Of a stretch of DNA of 64,000 bases, positions 52,324 to 61,424 are shown in pieces (the first letter of the stretch is position 1; each line of letters opens with the position of its first letter). The translations under genes were made by a program, and so were the position numbers. The notes beneath the pieces are model-generated. The model was not told the DNA's origin, ran no database searches, and saw nothing but the letters and a program-made list of their open reading frames with translations. Source of the DNA: Propionicimonas paludicola (GTDB lineage: Bacteria; Actinomycetota; Actinomycetes; Propionibacteriales; Propionibacteriaceae); NCBI RefSeq assembly GCF_002563675.1, contig NZ_PDJC01000001.1:2232001-2296000 (forward strand), given 5' to 3'.

Positions 52324-53870
52324 GTCAGACCGTCGATACCGACGTGATGATCGGCGCCGAGCCGCTCAGCCTGGAGGTGGTGGTGGCGGTCGCCCGCCAC
52401 CACCACCCGGTCGGGCTGGCCGAGCAGGCACTGTCCGAGGTGGACCGGTCGGCGGCAGTGATCGCCGGCCTGGCCGCCGATGAGCGTCCGCACTACGGGG
52501 TGAGCACCGGCTTCGGCGCGCTGGCCACCGTGCGGATCCCGCCGGAGCGCCGCGTTCAGCTCCAGGAGTCGCTGGTGCGCAGCCATGCGGCCTCCAGCGG
52601 CGATCCGATCGAGGACGAGGTGGTCCGGGCCACTCTGCTGCTGCGGCTGCAGACCCTGGCCACCGGACGCACCGGCGTCCGCCGCCAGACCGTCCAGGCC
52701 TATGCCGATCTGCTGAACTCCGGGCTGACTCCGGTGGTCGGCGAGTACGGCAGCCTGGGCTGCTCGGGCGACCTGGCTCCGCTGGCGCACTGCGCACTGG
52801 CCCTGATGGGCGAAGGCGAGGTGCGTGCTCCGGACGGGGAGATCCTGCCAGCCGCGGCCGCGCTGGCCCTGGCCGGGCTGACCCCGATCTCCCTGGTGGA
52901 GAAGGAGGGCCTGGCCCTGATCAACGGCACCGACGGCATGCTCGGCCAGTTGGCCTTGGCCATCCACGACCTGAACCAGCTGGTCGACCACGCCGACCTG
53001 GCCGCAGCCCTAAGCGTCCAGGCCCTGGGCGGCTTGGACGGGGTCTTCGCCGATGACCTGCAGCAGCTGCGTCCCCATCCCGGTCAGGCCGAGTCTGCGG
53101 CGAACATCCGCCGGGCGCTGGCCGACTCGCCACTGATCGAGGCCAATCGCCGCGACGGCGCGATCCGCGTCCAGGACGCCTACTCGCTGCGCTGCGCACC
53201 GCAGGTGCACGGCGCCGTCCGGGACACCATCGCCCACGCCCGGCTGGTCGCCGAGCGAGAGCTCCGCTCCGCAGTCGACAACCCGGTGGTCACCATCGAT
53301 GGACGGGTGGAGTCCAACGGCAACTTCCACGGCGCCCCGCTGGGCTACGTGTTGGATTTCCTGGCCATCGCCGTGGCCGACCTGGCCAGCATCAGCGAGC
53401 GGCGCACCGACCGGCTGCTCGACCCGGCCCGCAGCCGCGGCCTGTCGCCGTTCCTTGCCGACGACCCCGGCGTCGACTCCGGCCACATGATCGCCCAGTA
53501 CACCCAGGCCGCCATCGTCAGCGAGCTCAAGCGGCTGGCCACCCCGGCCTCGGTGGACTCGATCCCGACCTCGGCCATGCAGGAGGACCACGTCTCGATG
53601 GGCTGGTCGGCTGCCCGCAAGCTGCGCAGAGCCCTGGACGGACTACGCCGGGTGGTGGCCATCGAGATCCTGTCCGCGGCCCGAGCCATCGACCTGCGCG
53701 CGCTGCCGGCCTCGGCGGTCAGCCAGGCCGTGATCGACCAGCTGCGCACCCGAGTGCCGGCCCCCGGCCCGGACCGCTACCTGGCACCGGAGATCGCCGA
53801 TGCCGTGGCCATGGTGGGCAGCGGAGTGTTGCTGGCCGCCGCGCGGGATGCGGCTCCGTCCGCCGCCTGA
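52320..53870 (+). CDS. hutH: Histidine ammonia-lyase 2
   Basis: A 516-residue second HAL with triad Cys148-Ser149-Gly150 (GSLGCSGDLAPL). YGVSTGFG, LINGTDGM, QDAYSLRC, NGNFHG and AMQEDHVSMGW are all intact. The selectivity pair is again Ser-His (RSHAASSG), but the following residues differ from hutH1 (GNGPLVE there, SSGDPIE here), so kinetics or substrate may differ. Coupled to cassette 2. It may handle histidine released by the cassette or a histidine analogue. Confidence 0.92.
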   Translation: MSQTVDTDVMIGAEPLSLEVVVAVARHHHPVGLAEQALSEVDRSAAVIAGLAADERPHYGVSTGFGALATVRIPPERRVQLQESLVRSHAASSGDPIEDEVVRATLLLRLQTLATGRTGVRRQTVQAYADLLNSGLTPVVGEYGSLGCSGDLAPLAHCALALMGEGEVRAPDGEILPAAAALALAGLTPISLVEKEGLALINGTDGMLGQLALAIHDLNQLVDHADLAAALSVQALGGLDGVFADDLQQLRPHPGQAESAANIRRALADSPLIEANRRDGAIRVQDAYSLRCAPQVHGAVRDTIAHARLVAERELRSAVDNPVVTIDGRVESNGNFHGAPLGYVLDFLAIAVADLASISERRTDRLLDPARSRGLSPFLADDPGVDSGHMIAQYTQAAIVSELKRLATPASVDSIPTSAMQEDHVSMGWSAARKLRRALDGLRRVVAIEILSAARAIDLRALPASAVSQAVIDQLRTRVPAPGPDRYLAPEIADAVAMVGSGVLLAAARDAAPSAA

Positions 53871-53876
53871 GCCAAC

Positions 53877-53894
53877 TGTCTCGAATCCGAGACA
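53877..53894. promoter_or_regulatory. Candidate HutR (IclR) operator before hutU
   Basis: Perfect palindrome TGTCTCGAATCCGAGACA (7-bp arms, AATC centre), matching the iclR-hutH1 site. It lies 78 nt before the hutU ATG, between hutH2 and hutU. Confidence 0.78.
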
Positions 53895-53972
53895 CCAGCA
53901 GCCCTGCAGGCGGTAGCCGAGGGCGCGGATCCGTCCTTCAATGGAACCGCTGAGACAATCCGAGGAGAACCG

Positions 53973-55622
53973 ATGACCCACGAGTCCGTCCGCGCCCCCC
54001 GCGGCACCACCATCTCGGCCAAATCCTGGCAGACCGAGGCCCCGCTGCGGATGCTGATGAACAACCTCGATCCCGAGGTGGCCGAGCGTCCCGAAGACCT
54101 GGTCGTCTACGGCGGCACCGGACGGGCAGCCCGCTCCTGGGCGGCCTTCGACGCCATCGTCGACACCCTGCGCGACCTGGAGGCGGACGAGACCCTGCTG
54201 GTCCAGTCCGGCAAGCCGGTCGGGGTGTTCCGCACCCACGAGTGGGCGCCGCGGGTGCTGATCGCCAACTCCAACCTGGTCGGCGACTGGGCCACCTGGG
54301 AGCACTTCCGCAAGCTGGAAGCCGAAGGCCTGATGATGTACGGCCAGATGACGGCCGGCTCGTGGATCTACATCGGCACCCAGGGCATCCTGCAGGGCAC
54401 CTTCGAGACCTTCGGTGCCGTGGCCCGCAAGCGCTTCGGCGGCACCTTGGCCGGAACCCTGACCCTGACCGCCGGCTGTGGCGGGATGGGTGGAGCCCAG
54501 CCGCTGGCAGTCACCATGAACGAGGGCGTAGTGCTGATCGTGGACGTGGACGCCACCCGGCTGGCCCGCCGAGTCGAGCACGGCTACCTCGACGAGTACA
54601 CCGACGACTACGCCTCGGCCGTGGCGAAGGTGACCGCGGCCAAGGCCGAGCGGCGTCCGCTCTCGGTGGGCCTGGTCGGCAATGCCGCCGAGGTTTTCCC
54701 CCGGCTGCTGGCCGACGGCGTTGAGATCGACGTGGTCACCGACCAGACCAGTGCCCACGACCCGCTGAGCTACCTGCCGATCGGCATCTCGGTCGAGGAA
54801 TGGCACCAGGCTGCCGCCGCCGACCCGGTCGGCTTCACCGAGCGGGCCCGCGCATCGATGGCCGCTCACGTCGAGGCCATGGTCGGCTTCCTGGATCGCG
54901 GCGCCGAGGTCTTCGACTACGGCAACTCGCTGCGCACCGAGGCCGAGTTGGGCGGCTACGAGCGAGCTTTCGCCTTCCCGGGCTTCGTGCCGGCCTACAT
55001 TCGTCCGCTGTTCTGCGAGGGCAAGGGCCCGTTCCGCTGGGCCGCGCTGTCCGGCGACCCGGCCGACATCGCCGCCACCGACGAGGCCATCTTGGAGCTG
55101 TTCCCGCACGACGAGCAGCTGCGTCGCTGGATCACCCAGGCCTCCGAGAAGGTGCACTTCGAAGGTCTTCCGGCCCGGATCTGCTGGCTCGGCTACGGCG
55201 AACGCCACCTGGCCGGACTGAAGTTCAACGAGCTGGTCGCCTCCGGCAAGGTGTCCGCACCGATCGCCATCGGCCGCGACCACCTGGATTCGGGCTCGGT
55301 GGCGTCCCCGTACCGGGAGACCGAGGCCATGGCCGACGGATCGGACGCCGTGGCCGACTGGCCGCTGCTGAACGCCCTGCTGAACACCTCCTCGGGCGCC
55401 ACCTGGGTGTCGATCCATCACGGCGGCGGGGTTGGCATCGGACGCTCGATCCACGCCGGCCAGGTGATCGTGGCCGACGGCACCGAGCTGGCCGCGCAGA
55501 AGATCGCCCGGGTGCTCACCAACGACCCGGGCACCGGCGTGATGCGCCACGTCGACGCCGGCTACGAGCGGGCCCGTGAGGTGGCTCGCGAGCGCGGCGT
55601 CCGGATCCCGATGGAGAGCTGA
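53973..55622 (+). CDS. hutU: Urocanate hydratase
   Basis: A 549-residue NAD-dependent urocanase that converts urocanate to 4-imidazolone-5-propionate. [46 protein letters not shown] and the C-terminal [15 protein letters not shown] are family motifs. AGGAG ribosome site precedes the ATG. First gene of the hutU-M20-hutF-hutI operon under its own operator. Confidence 0.97.
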   Translation: MTHESVRAPRGTTISAKSWQTEAPLRMLMNNLDPEVAERPEDLVVYGGTGRAARSWAAFDAIVDTLRDLEADETLLVQSGKPVGVFRTHEWAPRVLIANSNLVGDWATWEHFRKLEAEGLMMYGQMTAGSWIYIGTQGILQGTFETFGAVARKRFGGTLAGTLTLTAGCGGMGGAQPLAVTMNEGVVLIVDVDATRLARRVEHGYLDEYTDDYASAVAKVTAAKAERRPLSVGLVGNAAEVFPRLLADGVEIDVVTDQTSAHDPLSYLPIGISVEEWHQAAAADPVGFTERARASMAAHVEAMVGFLDRGAEVFDYGNSLRTEAELGGYERAFAFPGFVPAYIRPLFCEGKGPFRWAALSGDPADIAATDEAILELFPHDEQLRRWITQASEKVHFEGLPARICWLGYGERHLAGLKFNELVASGKVSAPIAIGRDHLDSGSVASPYRETEAMADGSDAVADWPLLNALLNTSSGATWVSIHHGGGVGIGRSIHAGQVIVADGTELAAQKIARVLTNDPGTGVMRHVDAGYERAREVARERGVRIPMES

Positions 55623-55623
55623 G

Positions 55624-56805
55624 ATGGGCGCCAACCAGCTCCTCGCCGAGCTCGAGAGGGTCGGACGCACCCGCGGCGGCGGCTACACCCGGCTGGCCTG
55701 GGACGACGCCACCATGACCCTGCGGGAGTGGTTCGCCGGACAGGCGGCCGCGCTCGGCCTGGAGCTCACCGAGGACGGCAACGGCAACCAGACCGCCTGG
55801 TGGGGCTGCGGCTCGGACGCGCTGCTAGTCGGCTCACACCTGGATTCGGTGCCCGAAGGCGGACCGCTGGACGGCCCGCTCGGGGTGGCCTCGGCGCTGG
55901 CCGCCGTGGCCCGGCTCAAGGCGTCCGGGTGGACGCCGAGTCGTCCGCTGGGCGTGGTGAACTTCAGCGACGAGGAGGGCGGACGCTTCGGCGTGGCCTG
56001 CCTGGGCTCGCGGCTGGCCACCGGGGCCATCACCCCCGACGCCGCGCTCGCGCTGCGCGATGCCAGCGGCACCAGCCTGGGCGAGGTGATGCGTGCCCGT
56101 GGACGTGACCCGCGGGCTGCCGGACGGTCGGACTGGTTGGGTTCGGTGAGTCAGTACGTCGAGCTGCACGTCGAACAGGGCCGCTGGCTGGCCCCGCACG
56201 GAACCGCGGTCGGGGTGGCCTCGGCCATCTGGCCACACGGCCGCTACCGCTTCGAGTTCTGCGGCGAGGGCAACCACGCCGGCGCCACCGCCATGGCCGA
56301 CCGGCACGATCCGATGCTGGCCTACGCGGCCACGGTGCTGGCCGCCCGCGAGCTGGCCACCAGCTCCGGACAACGGGCAACGCTGGGACGAGTGCTGGTC
56401 GAACCGGGCAGCACCAACTCGATCCCGTCCAAGGTGGTGGCCTGGCTGGACGCCCGGGCCGACGCCGAGCCCGCCCTGGAGGCCCTAGTCAACGGGATCG
56501 TCCGGCGGGCCAAGGCCGCGGCCGAGTTCGACGGCACTCAGGTGAACTTCCGGGCCGAGTCGACCACCGGCGCCGTCGAGTTCGACCACGCGCTGCGGCA
56601 TCGGCTGGCCGCCCTCCTGGACGCCCCCGCGCTGCCCACCGGAGCCGGTCATGATGCCGGCATCCTGGCCGCGAAGCTGCCCACGGCCATGCTGTTCGTC
56701 CGCAACCCCACCGGCATCTCGCACGCCCCCGAGGAGACCTCGACGCCCGAAGACATCGAGGCCGGCGTGGACGCTCTGACTGCCGTGATCCGGGACCTGG
56801 GATGA
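55624..56805 (+). CDS. M20-family amidohydrolase (allantoate amidohydrolase-like), probable Hut step
   Basis: A 393-residue di-metal hydrolase of the AllC/N-carbamoyl-amino-acid hydrolase group: GSHLDSVPEGGPLDG, SDEEGGRFG, ELHVEQG and GAGHDAG carry metal ligands and the catalytic Glu. It sits between hutU and hutF, an arrangement I recall from streptomycetes. No canonical HutG deformylase is visible, so this enzyme probably hydrolyses N-formyl-L-glutamate (or another late intermediate) to glutamate. ATG 1 nt after the hutU stop. Confidence 0.85.
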   Translation: MGANQLLAELERVGRTRGGGYTRLAWDDATMTLREWFAGQAAALGLELTEDGNGNQTAWWGCGSDALLVGSHLDSVPEGGPLDGPLGVASALAAVARLKASGWTPSRPLGVVNFSDEEGGRFGVACLGSRLATGAITPDAALALRDASGTSLGEVMRARGRDPRAAGRSDWLGSVSQYVELHVEQGRWLAPHGTAVGVASAIWPHGRYRFEFCGEGNHAGATAMADRHDPMLAYAATVLAARELATSSGQRATLGRVLVEPGSTNSIPSKVVAWLDARADAEPALEALVNGIVRRAKAAAEFDGTQVNFRAESTTGAVEFDHALRHRLAALLDAPALPTGAGHDAGILAAKLPTAMLFVRNPTGISHAPEETSTPEDIEAGVDALTAVIRDLG

Positions 56806-57893
56806 CCAGCGTCCCGGCGTTCGCGAACTGCCACTCGCACGCCTTCCACCGATCGCTGCGGGCCCGGACCGTCGGCGGCGCCGACTTCTGGGGCTGGCGG
56901 GACCGGATGTACGCCGTGGCCGGGCTGCTGGACGCCGACCGCTACCACCGGCTGGCCAAGGCCACCTTCGCCGAGATGCGGCTGGCCGGCTACGCCAGCG
57001 TCGGCGAGTTCCACTACCTGCACTCCCCCGACCTGGCCGAGGCCGTGATCGAGGCCGCCCGCGCGGTGGGCCTGCGGATCTGCCTGCTGTCCACCCTCTA
57101 CGAGCGGGCCGGTTTCGCCGATGAGCCGCTGCACCCGGTTCAGCAGCGCTTCGTGCTGCCGCTGGAGGTCTGGCAGAGCCGGGTCACCGGCCTGGCCGCC
57201 CGCTATGCCGACGATCCACTGGTGGTGATCGGCACCGCCATCCACTCGGTGCGCGCTGTGGCGCCCGAGCATCTGGCGGCGGCCGCCGCCACCGTGCCGG
57301 ACGCGCCCCTGCACGTCCATGTCTCCGAGCAGCCGGCCGAGAACGCCGCCTGCCTGGCCGCCACCGGACGCACCCCGGTGGAACTGCTGGCCGAGGCCGG
57401 AGTCTGGGGCCCGCGGACCACCGCCGTCCACGCCACTCACCTGACCAGGGGCGATATCGAGATCCTGGGTTCGGCGGGCAGCTACGTGTGCTTCTGCCCG
57501 TCCACCGAAGCCGAACTGGCCGACGGCATCGGGCCGTCGGTAGCGCTGCGCGAGGCGGGCGCCCGGATCACCCTGGGCTCGGACTCCAACACCGTGATCG
57601 ATGGCTTCGCCGAGGCCCGGGCACTGGCCATGCACGAGCGACTGGCCACCGGCTCCCGGGACGGCTGGACCACCGAGCAGCTGTGGCGGGCGGCCAGCGC
57701 CGACGGCCACGCCTCGCTGGGATTCTCGGTCTCCGACACCCTCACCCTGCGCCCTTCGGTGCAGACTGCCGGCATGACCGAACCGCTGTGGGCCGCCGGC
57801 GCCACCGACGTGCTGCCGCCGCCCGACCTGGATCCGGCCGAGGTGGCCGCCGAGCTGTCCGACGTGATCGACGAGCTGTGGAGCTTGGCGTGA
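56802..57893 (+). CDS. hutF: Formimidoylglutamate deiminase, short form
   Basis: A 363-residue amidohydrolase converting N-formimidoyl-L-glutamate to N-formylglutamate and ammonia. [13 protein letters not shown] has the metal-binding Hx[13 protein letters not shown] the third ligand region, HATHL the fourth and [16 protein letters not shown] the Asp and substrate loop. Usual HutF has ~450 residues; here the N-terminal ~45-50-residue beta-sandwich portion is missing because the ORF begins at the first catalytic motif. ATGA overlap with the M20 gene fixes the start. Confidence 0.88.
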   Translation: MTSVPAFANCHSHAFHRSLRARTVGGADFWGWRDRMYAVAGLLDADRYHRLAKATFAEMRLAGYASVGEFHYLHSPDLAEAVIEAARAVGLRICLLSTLYERAGFADEPLHPVQQRFVLPLEVWQSRVTGLAARYADDPLVVIGTAIHSVRAVAPEHLAAAAATVPDAPLHVHVSEQPAENAACLAATGRTPVELLAEAGVWGPRTTAVHATHLTRGDIEILGSAGSYVCFCPSTEAELADGIGPSVALREAGARITLGSDSNTVIDGFAEARALAMHERLATGSRDGWTTEQLWRAASADGHASLGFSVSDTLTLRPSVQTAGMTEPLWAAGATDVLPPPDLDPAEVAAELSDVIDELWSLA

Positions 57894-59032
57894 GCACGGC
57901 GATCACCGGGATCGGCGAACTGGTCAGCTGGGATCCCGAGCGCCCGGTGCGCAGCGATGCCGCGCTGGTGATCGAGGACGACGTGGTGGCCTGGGTCGGC
58001 GATGCTTCCCAGGTTCCCGCGGCCGATGAGGTCATCGACGCGGCCGGTGCCGCCGTCATCCCGGGCTTCGTCGACTCGCACACCCACCTGGTCTTCGCCG
58101 GCGATCGCTCGGCCGAGTTCGCGGCCCGGATGGCCGGTGAGCCGTATGTGGCCGGCGGGATCCGGACCACGGTGGCCGCCACCCGGGCTGCCGGAGCCGC
58201 CGAACTCACCCGCCTGGCCAGCGCCCGGATGGCCGAACTGCGGGGCCAAGGCACCACCACTGCGGAGATCAAGTCCGGCTACGGCCTGGACGTCGCCACT
58301 GAGGAGCTGCTGCTGCAGGTGGCCGGCACCCTGACCGAGGAGACCACCTACCTGGGCGCGCACGTCGTCCCGCCCGAGCTGAGTGCGTCCGAGTACGTCG
58401 AACTGGTCACCGGCGAGATGCTCACCCGCTGCGCGCCGCACGCCAAGTGGGTGGACGTGTTCTGCGAGACCGGCGCCTTCGACGCCGACCAGGCCCGCGC
58501 CGTCCTCACTGCCGGGATGGCCGCTGGGCTATCCCCGCGGATTCACGCCAACCAGCTCGGGTACGGACCCGGCGTCCAGCTGGCCTGCGAGCTGGGTGCG
58601 GCCGCGGCCGACCACTGCACCTACCTGTCCGACGCGGACGTGGCGGCGCTGGCCGAGACCGGCGTGGTGGCCGGGCTGCTGCCCGGCGTGGAGTTCTCCA
58701 CCCGGCACCCGTACCCGGACGCCCGTCGGCTGCTGGACGCCGGCGTGCGGATCTCGATCGCCACCGACTGCAACCCGGGGACGTCGTACACCTCGTCGAT
58801 GCCGTTCTGCATCGCGCTGGCCGTCCGCGACATGGGGCTGACCCCGACCGAGGCCTTGCGGGCGGCCACCGAGGGTGGGGCCGTCTCGCTACGCCGCACC
58901 GACGTCGGCCATCTGCGTCCGGGCGCCCGGGCCGACCTAGTGATCCTGGACGCGCCCAGCCACGTCCATCTGTCCTACCGGCCCGGCGTCCCGCTGGTCC
59001 GCCAGGTGCTCATCGGCGGCCGGGTCGGCTGA
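57890..59032 (+). CDS. hutI: Imidazolonepropionase
   Basis: A 380-residue metal-dependent amidohydrolase opening the imidazolone ring to N-formimidoyl-L-glutamate. [38 protein letters not shown] and [14 protein letters not shown] are the catalytic segments. The GTG start overlaps the hutF stop (GTGA). Last gene of the Hut operon. Confidence 0.96.
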   Translation: MSTAITGIGELVSWDPERPVRSDAALVIEDDVVAWVGDASQVPAADEVIDAAGAAVIPGFVDSHTHLVFAGDRSAEFAARMAGEPYVAGGIRTTVAATRAAGAAELTRLASARMAELRGQGTTTAEIKSGYGLDVATEELLLQVAGTLTEETTYLGAHVVPPELSASEYVELVTGEMLTRCAPHAKWVDVFCETGAFDADQARAVLTAGMAAGLSPRIHANQLGYGPGVQLACELGAAAADHCTYLSDADVAALAETGVVAGLLPGVEFSTRHPYPDARRLLDAGVRISIATDCNPGTSYTSSMPFCIALAVRDMGLTPTEALRAATEGGAVSLRRTDVGHLRPGARADLVILDAPSHVHLSYRPGVPLVRQVLIGGRVG

Positions 59033-59419
59033 CCCCGTCCCCTCGCTTCGCTACCGCTCCTGCCGCCTCGCTACCGTTCCACGGGTAGCGAAGCCACCCA
59101 ACGGGTAGCGAAGCCACCCAACGGGTAGCGAAGCCACCCAACGGGTAGCGAAGCGCGTCCCGCCACACCCGTCCCTCCACACCTGTCCCCTCGCCGCGCT
59201 ACCACTCCCTCGACGGCGCTACCCGTACCCAGGTAGCACCACGACGAACGGGTAGCGCGGCCACACAGACCAGTAGCACCGTGGACGGACGGGTAGCGCG
59301 GGCTCACCAGCGGATGGTGCCCGGACAGACGGCACGGCAGATCACGCCCGAGCTTCAGCGGCAAGGCTGAAGGTCGAGGACAGAGACACCGAGGCGGCTG
59401 TGAACGCAATCGTGGCGAG
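59033..59419. repeat. Non-coding region with short repeats, including 20-bp tandem array
   Basis: This 387-nt gap contains 3.7 tandem copies of acgggtagcgaagccaccca (59081-59154), preceded by inverted copies CGCTTCGCTACC and CCTCGCTACCG (59045-59075) and followed by scattered GGTAGC motifs to ~59300. Related CGCTACCG/CGGTAGCG elements occur at 8255-8330. It has no convincing gene. It could fold into hairpins and end transcription of both converging operons. Confidence 0.85.
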
Positions 59420-60163
59420 TCAGGCCTGCGCCCGGACCGCGGCGATCGCCTCGGCCGAGGCCCCCAGAGTCGCCGAGAGCTGCGCAGCCTGCACCGTGAG
59501 CAGCCGACCGAACCGCTGGAGATCCTCCACCGAGGTCCGGTAGCGGGGTGCGCTGATACTCAAGGCACCCACGATTCGGCAGTAGTGGTCGTAGACCGGG
59601 GCAGCGACGGCGTCCACCTCGTTCTCCGGACGGGATGAGATGGCACAACCCTCCGGCCCCAGCCGGCCGTCCAGCGCCATGCCCAGCGCGGTGTCCTGGC
59701 GCGGGATCGTCCGCCCGACCCAACCCACGGCCTGCACCAACTGGCCGGGCGCGACCACCTGACGCAGGTAGAGCACCTCATCGGGTCCCAGCGGGATGCC
59801 GAGTGAGGCGACCTCCCGGGTCGCGGCGGCCAGCGCCTCCAGGTGCGGGCCGGACGTCTCGTAGAGCGGGTCATCGCGCAACGCCGCGGCCGCGAGTTGC
59901 TTGAGCCGGACTCCGGTGCGGTAGCTGCCATCGTCCTCACGCTCGACCAGGCCGTGTTGGGCCAACGTGTCCAGCAGCCGCGATGCGGTGGACGGCGACA
60001 GCGACACCGCCCGTCCCAAGCTGCTCAGGCTGGCACCGCGGTCGGCGGCCAGGACGGCGTCCAACAGGCTGAGCGCCCGATCAACAGTGCGGGTCGAACC
60101 CGCCTCTCCCGCGGACGCTGCCGCGGGACGACCGACTCGACGATGGGCCGGTTCCTGACTCAT
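59420..60163 (-). CDS. IclR-family regulator 2
   Basis: A 247-residue regulator: winged HTH (LGRAVSLSPSTASRLLDTLA) and IclR effector domain (IPRQDTALGMALDG ... VYDHYCRIVGALSISAPRYR). GGAGG precedes the ATG. Divergent from cassette 3 and therefore its likely regulator. Distinct from the first IclR in its effector domain. Confidence 0.88.
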   Translation of the reverse strand: MSQEPAHRRVGRPAAASAGEAGSTRTVDRALSLLDAVLAADRGASLSSLGRAVSLSPSTASRLLDTLAQHGLVEREDDGSYRTGVRLKQLAAAALRDDPLYETSGPHLEALAAATREVASLGIPLGPDEVLYLRQVVAPGQLVQAVGWVGRTIPRQDTALGMALDGRLGPEGCAISSRPENEVDAVAAPVYDHYCRIVGALSISAPRYRTSVEDLQRFGRLLTVQAAQLSATLGASAEAIAAVRAQA

Positions 60164-60218
60164 GGGTACCTCCGGGGTTGGGCTGCTCGAAGTCTATTTC
60201 TCATCCAGTGGCAGCCTG

Positions 60219-60245
60219 TTTCACGGATGTTACCACCCAGTGAAA
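60219..60245. promoter_or_regulatory. Candidate operator between iclR2 and cassette 3
   Basis: Inverted arms TTTCAC (60219-60224) and GTGAAA (60240-60245), with another near-copy AAATGAAAAA at 60259-60268. AT-rich relative to its surroundings. No similarity to the other two operator motifs. Confidence 0.4.
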
Positions 60246-60360
60246 GGTAATCACACCAAATGAAAAATCGGCCATTTCGGCCCTATGGTCGAGACGCGAG
60301 CAGATGCCGCAACGACAGGCCCGGCGATCAGTCGGGCAGCGAGAGAAAGGCACGGTTTCC

Positions 60361-60900
60361 GTGGTTGCACAAGCAGAGATCCGACGGGAGGTCGGGACGG
60401 TCGCGGAGGTGATCGCTGAGATCAACCGCGCCCGGGATGCCATCTGGGAGGTACCGCCGCAGGAGGTGCTGGACCTGTGCTCAGGAGTGGTCCCGCGGGG
60501 CACCGGCGCCAAGAACAACTACCTGTCGACGATGATCTTCGCCGAGAACGAACTGCGGACGCTGACCGACGAGATCCTCTGGTTCGCCTGGGTCACCGCC
60601 ACCCGCAACTCGGACGCCGACCTGGCCACCCTGGTCTCCTACATGGACGAGATGGGCCAGTACAAGGCCAACATGAACGACTACGTCGGCCTACCCGAGG
60701 CCGGCGAGGTGATGAAGCTCTACGTGGGCGGCATCCGCAAGGCGGCCAGTCTGGCCGAGTTCGCCGATCTCACCGAGTCGGTGATGACCTACATGAACCG
60801 CGTGCACGGCTGGGTGGACATCGGCTTCCCGTGGGGCCTGGTCAACGGCTTCAAGCGAATCAATCCCCTGCGCCGGATCTCCGACGCCCAGCAGGCCTGA
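60361..60900 (+). CDS. Cassette 3 protein A: helical protein, cucumopine-synthase C-domain-like
   Basis: A 179-residue, more divergent A protein. It keeps VAEVIAEI, IFAENELRTLTDEILW, YKANMNDYVGLPEAG and YMNRVHGW...FPWGLVNGF. GTG 60361 follows a GAGAGAAAGG site; an ATG 57 nt upstream lacks one. The N-terminal ~15 residues extend beyond the other paralogues. Protein B begins 10 nt after the stop. Confidence 0.55.
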   Translation: MVAQAEIRREVGTVAEVIAEINRARDAIWEVPPQEVLDLCSGVVPRGTGAKNNYLSTMIFAENELRTLTDEILWFAWVTATRNSDADLATLVSYMDEMGQYKANMNDYVGLPEAGEVMKLYVGGIRKAASLAEFADLTESVMTYMNRVHGWVDIGFPWGLVNGFKRINPLRRISDAQQA

Positions 60901-60910
60901 GGAGGGCACC

Positions 60911-61345
60911 ATGCGCATCAAGTTCAACCTGGGCGGCGAGGACGTCGCGGTCATCGAGATCTGGGAGGACAAGGTCCCCCAGCTGGCCAAGAAGATCGCC
61001 GACGCATTGCCGTTCGCGACCTACCTGCAGCACGGCAAGCTGACCGGCGATCTGCTGCTGATGCAGACCAAGATCCTGGCCGACTGGGAGAACATCTTCT
61101 ATCCCGAGGATCTGGCTGCCGAAGTGGCCGCCAAGGGCACCGAGATCCGCGGCGCCGTCTCCTATTACGGTCCCCGCCAGCAGATCTCGATCATGTACGG
61201 CAATGACATCCCACCCGAGCCGCTGCCGGTATCGGCCATCGGCTGGGTGGTCGAGGGCGCCGAGAAGCTCGACGCGATCGGTACCCAGGCCTGGCTGGAG
61301 CCGGGCACCAGGATCTGGCTCAGTCTCGAAGAGGCCTCCGCCTAG
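60911..61345 (+). CDS. Cassette 3 protein B: cyclophilin-like (DUF3830-like) protein
   Basis: A 144-residue B paralogue: IEIWEDKVPQLAKKIADALP, YLQHGKLTGDLL, DWEN, YYGPRQQ and EPLPVSAIGWVVEG. GAGGAGG ribosome site. It precedes the peptide/opine-type importer by 79 nt and is likely cotranscribed, implying its substrate is brought in by that transporter. Confidence 0.58.
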   Translation: MRIKFNLGGEDVAVIEIWEDKVPQLAKKIADALPFATYLQHGKLTGDLLLMQTKILADWENIFYPEDLAAEVAAKGTEIRGAVSYYGPRQQISIMYGNDIPPEPLPVSAIGWVVEGAEKLDAIGTQAWLEPGTRIWLSLEEASA

Positions 61346-61424
61346 AGCCACCCAAGGGCGTCGGCCGTCGCCCCCGGCTGCGCTCCCGCACCTTCGCAAT
61401 CCGCATCAAGCGAAAGAGATGATC

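Noticed and set aside
53643-55670. Long open frame antisense to hutU (675 codons)
   Set aside because: The Gly/His/Gln/Arg-rich composition is typical of GC-driven shadow frames; hutU on the other strand is intact.
59081-59154. Possible CRISPR array
   Set aside because: The 20-bp units are directly adjacent with no unique spacers, and no cas genes are nearby.
59071-59409. Minus-strand open frame of 112 codons
   Set aside because: It is made by translating the 20-bp repeats (recurrent GWLRYPLG) and has no ribosome site or family similarity.
60304-60360. Upstream ATG extension of cassette 3 protein A
   Set aside because: The extra 19 residues have no counterpart in the paralogues and no ribosome site precedes that ATG, whereas GAGAGAAAGG precedes the GTG at 60361.
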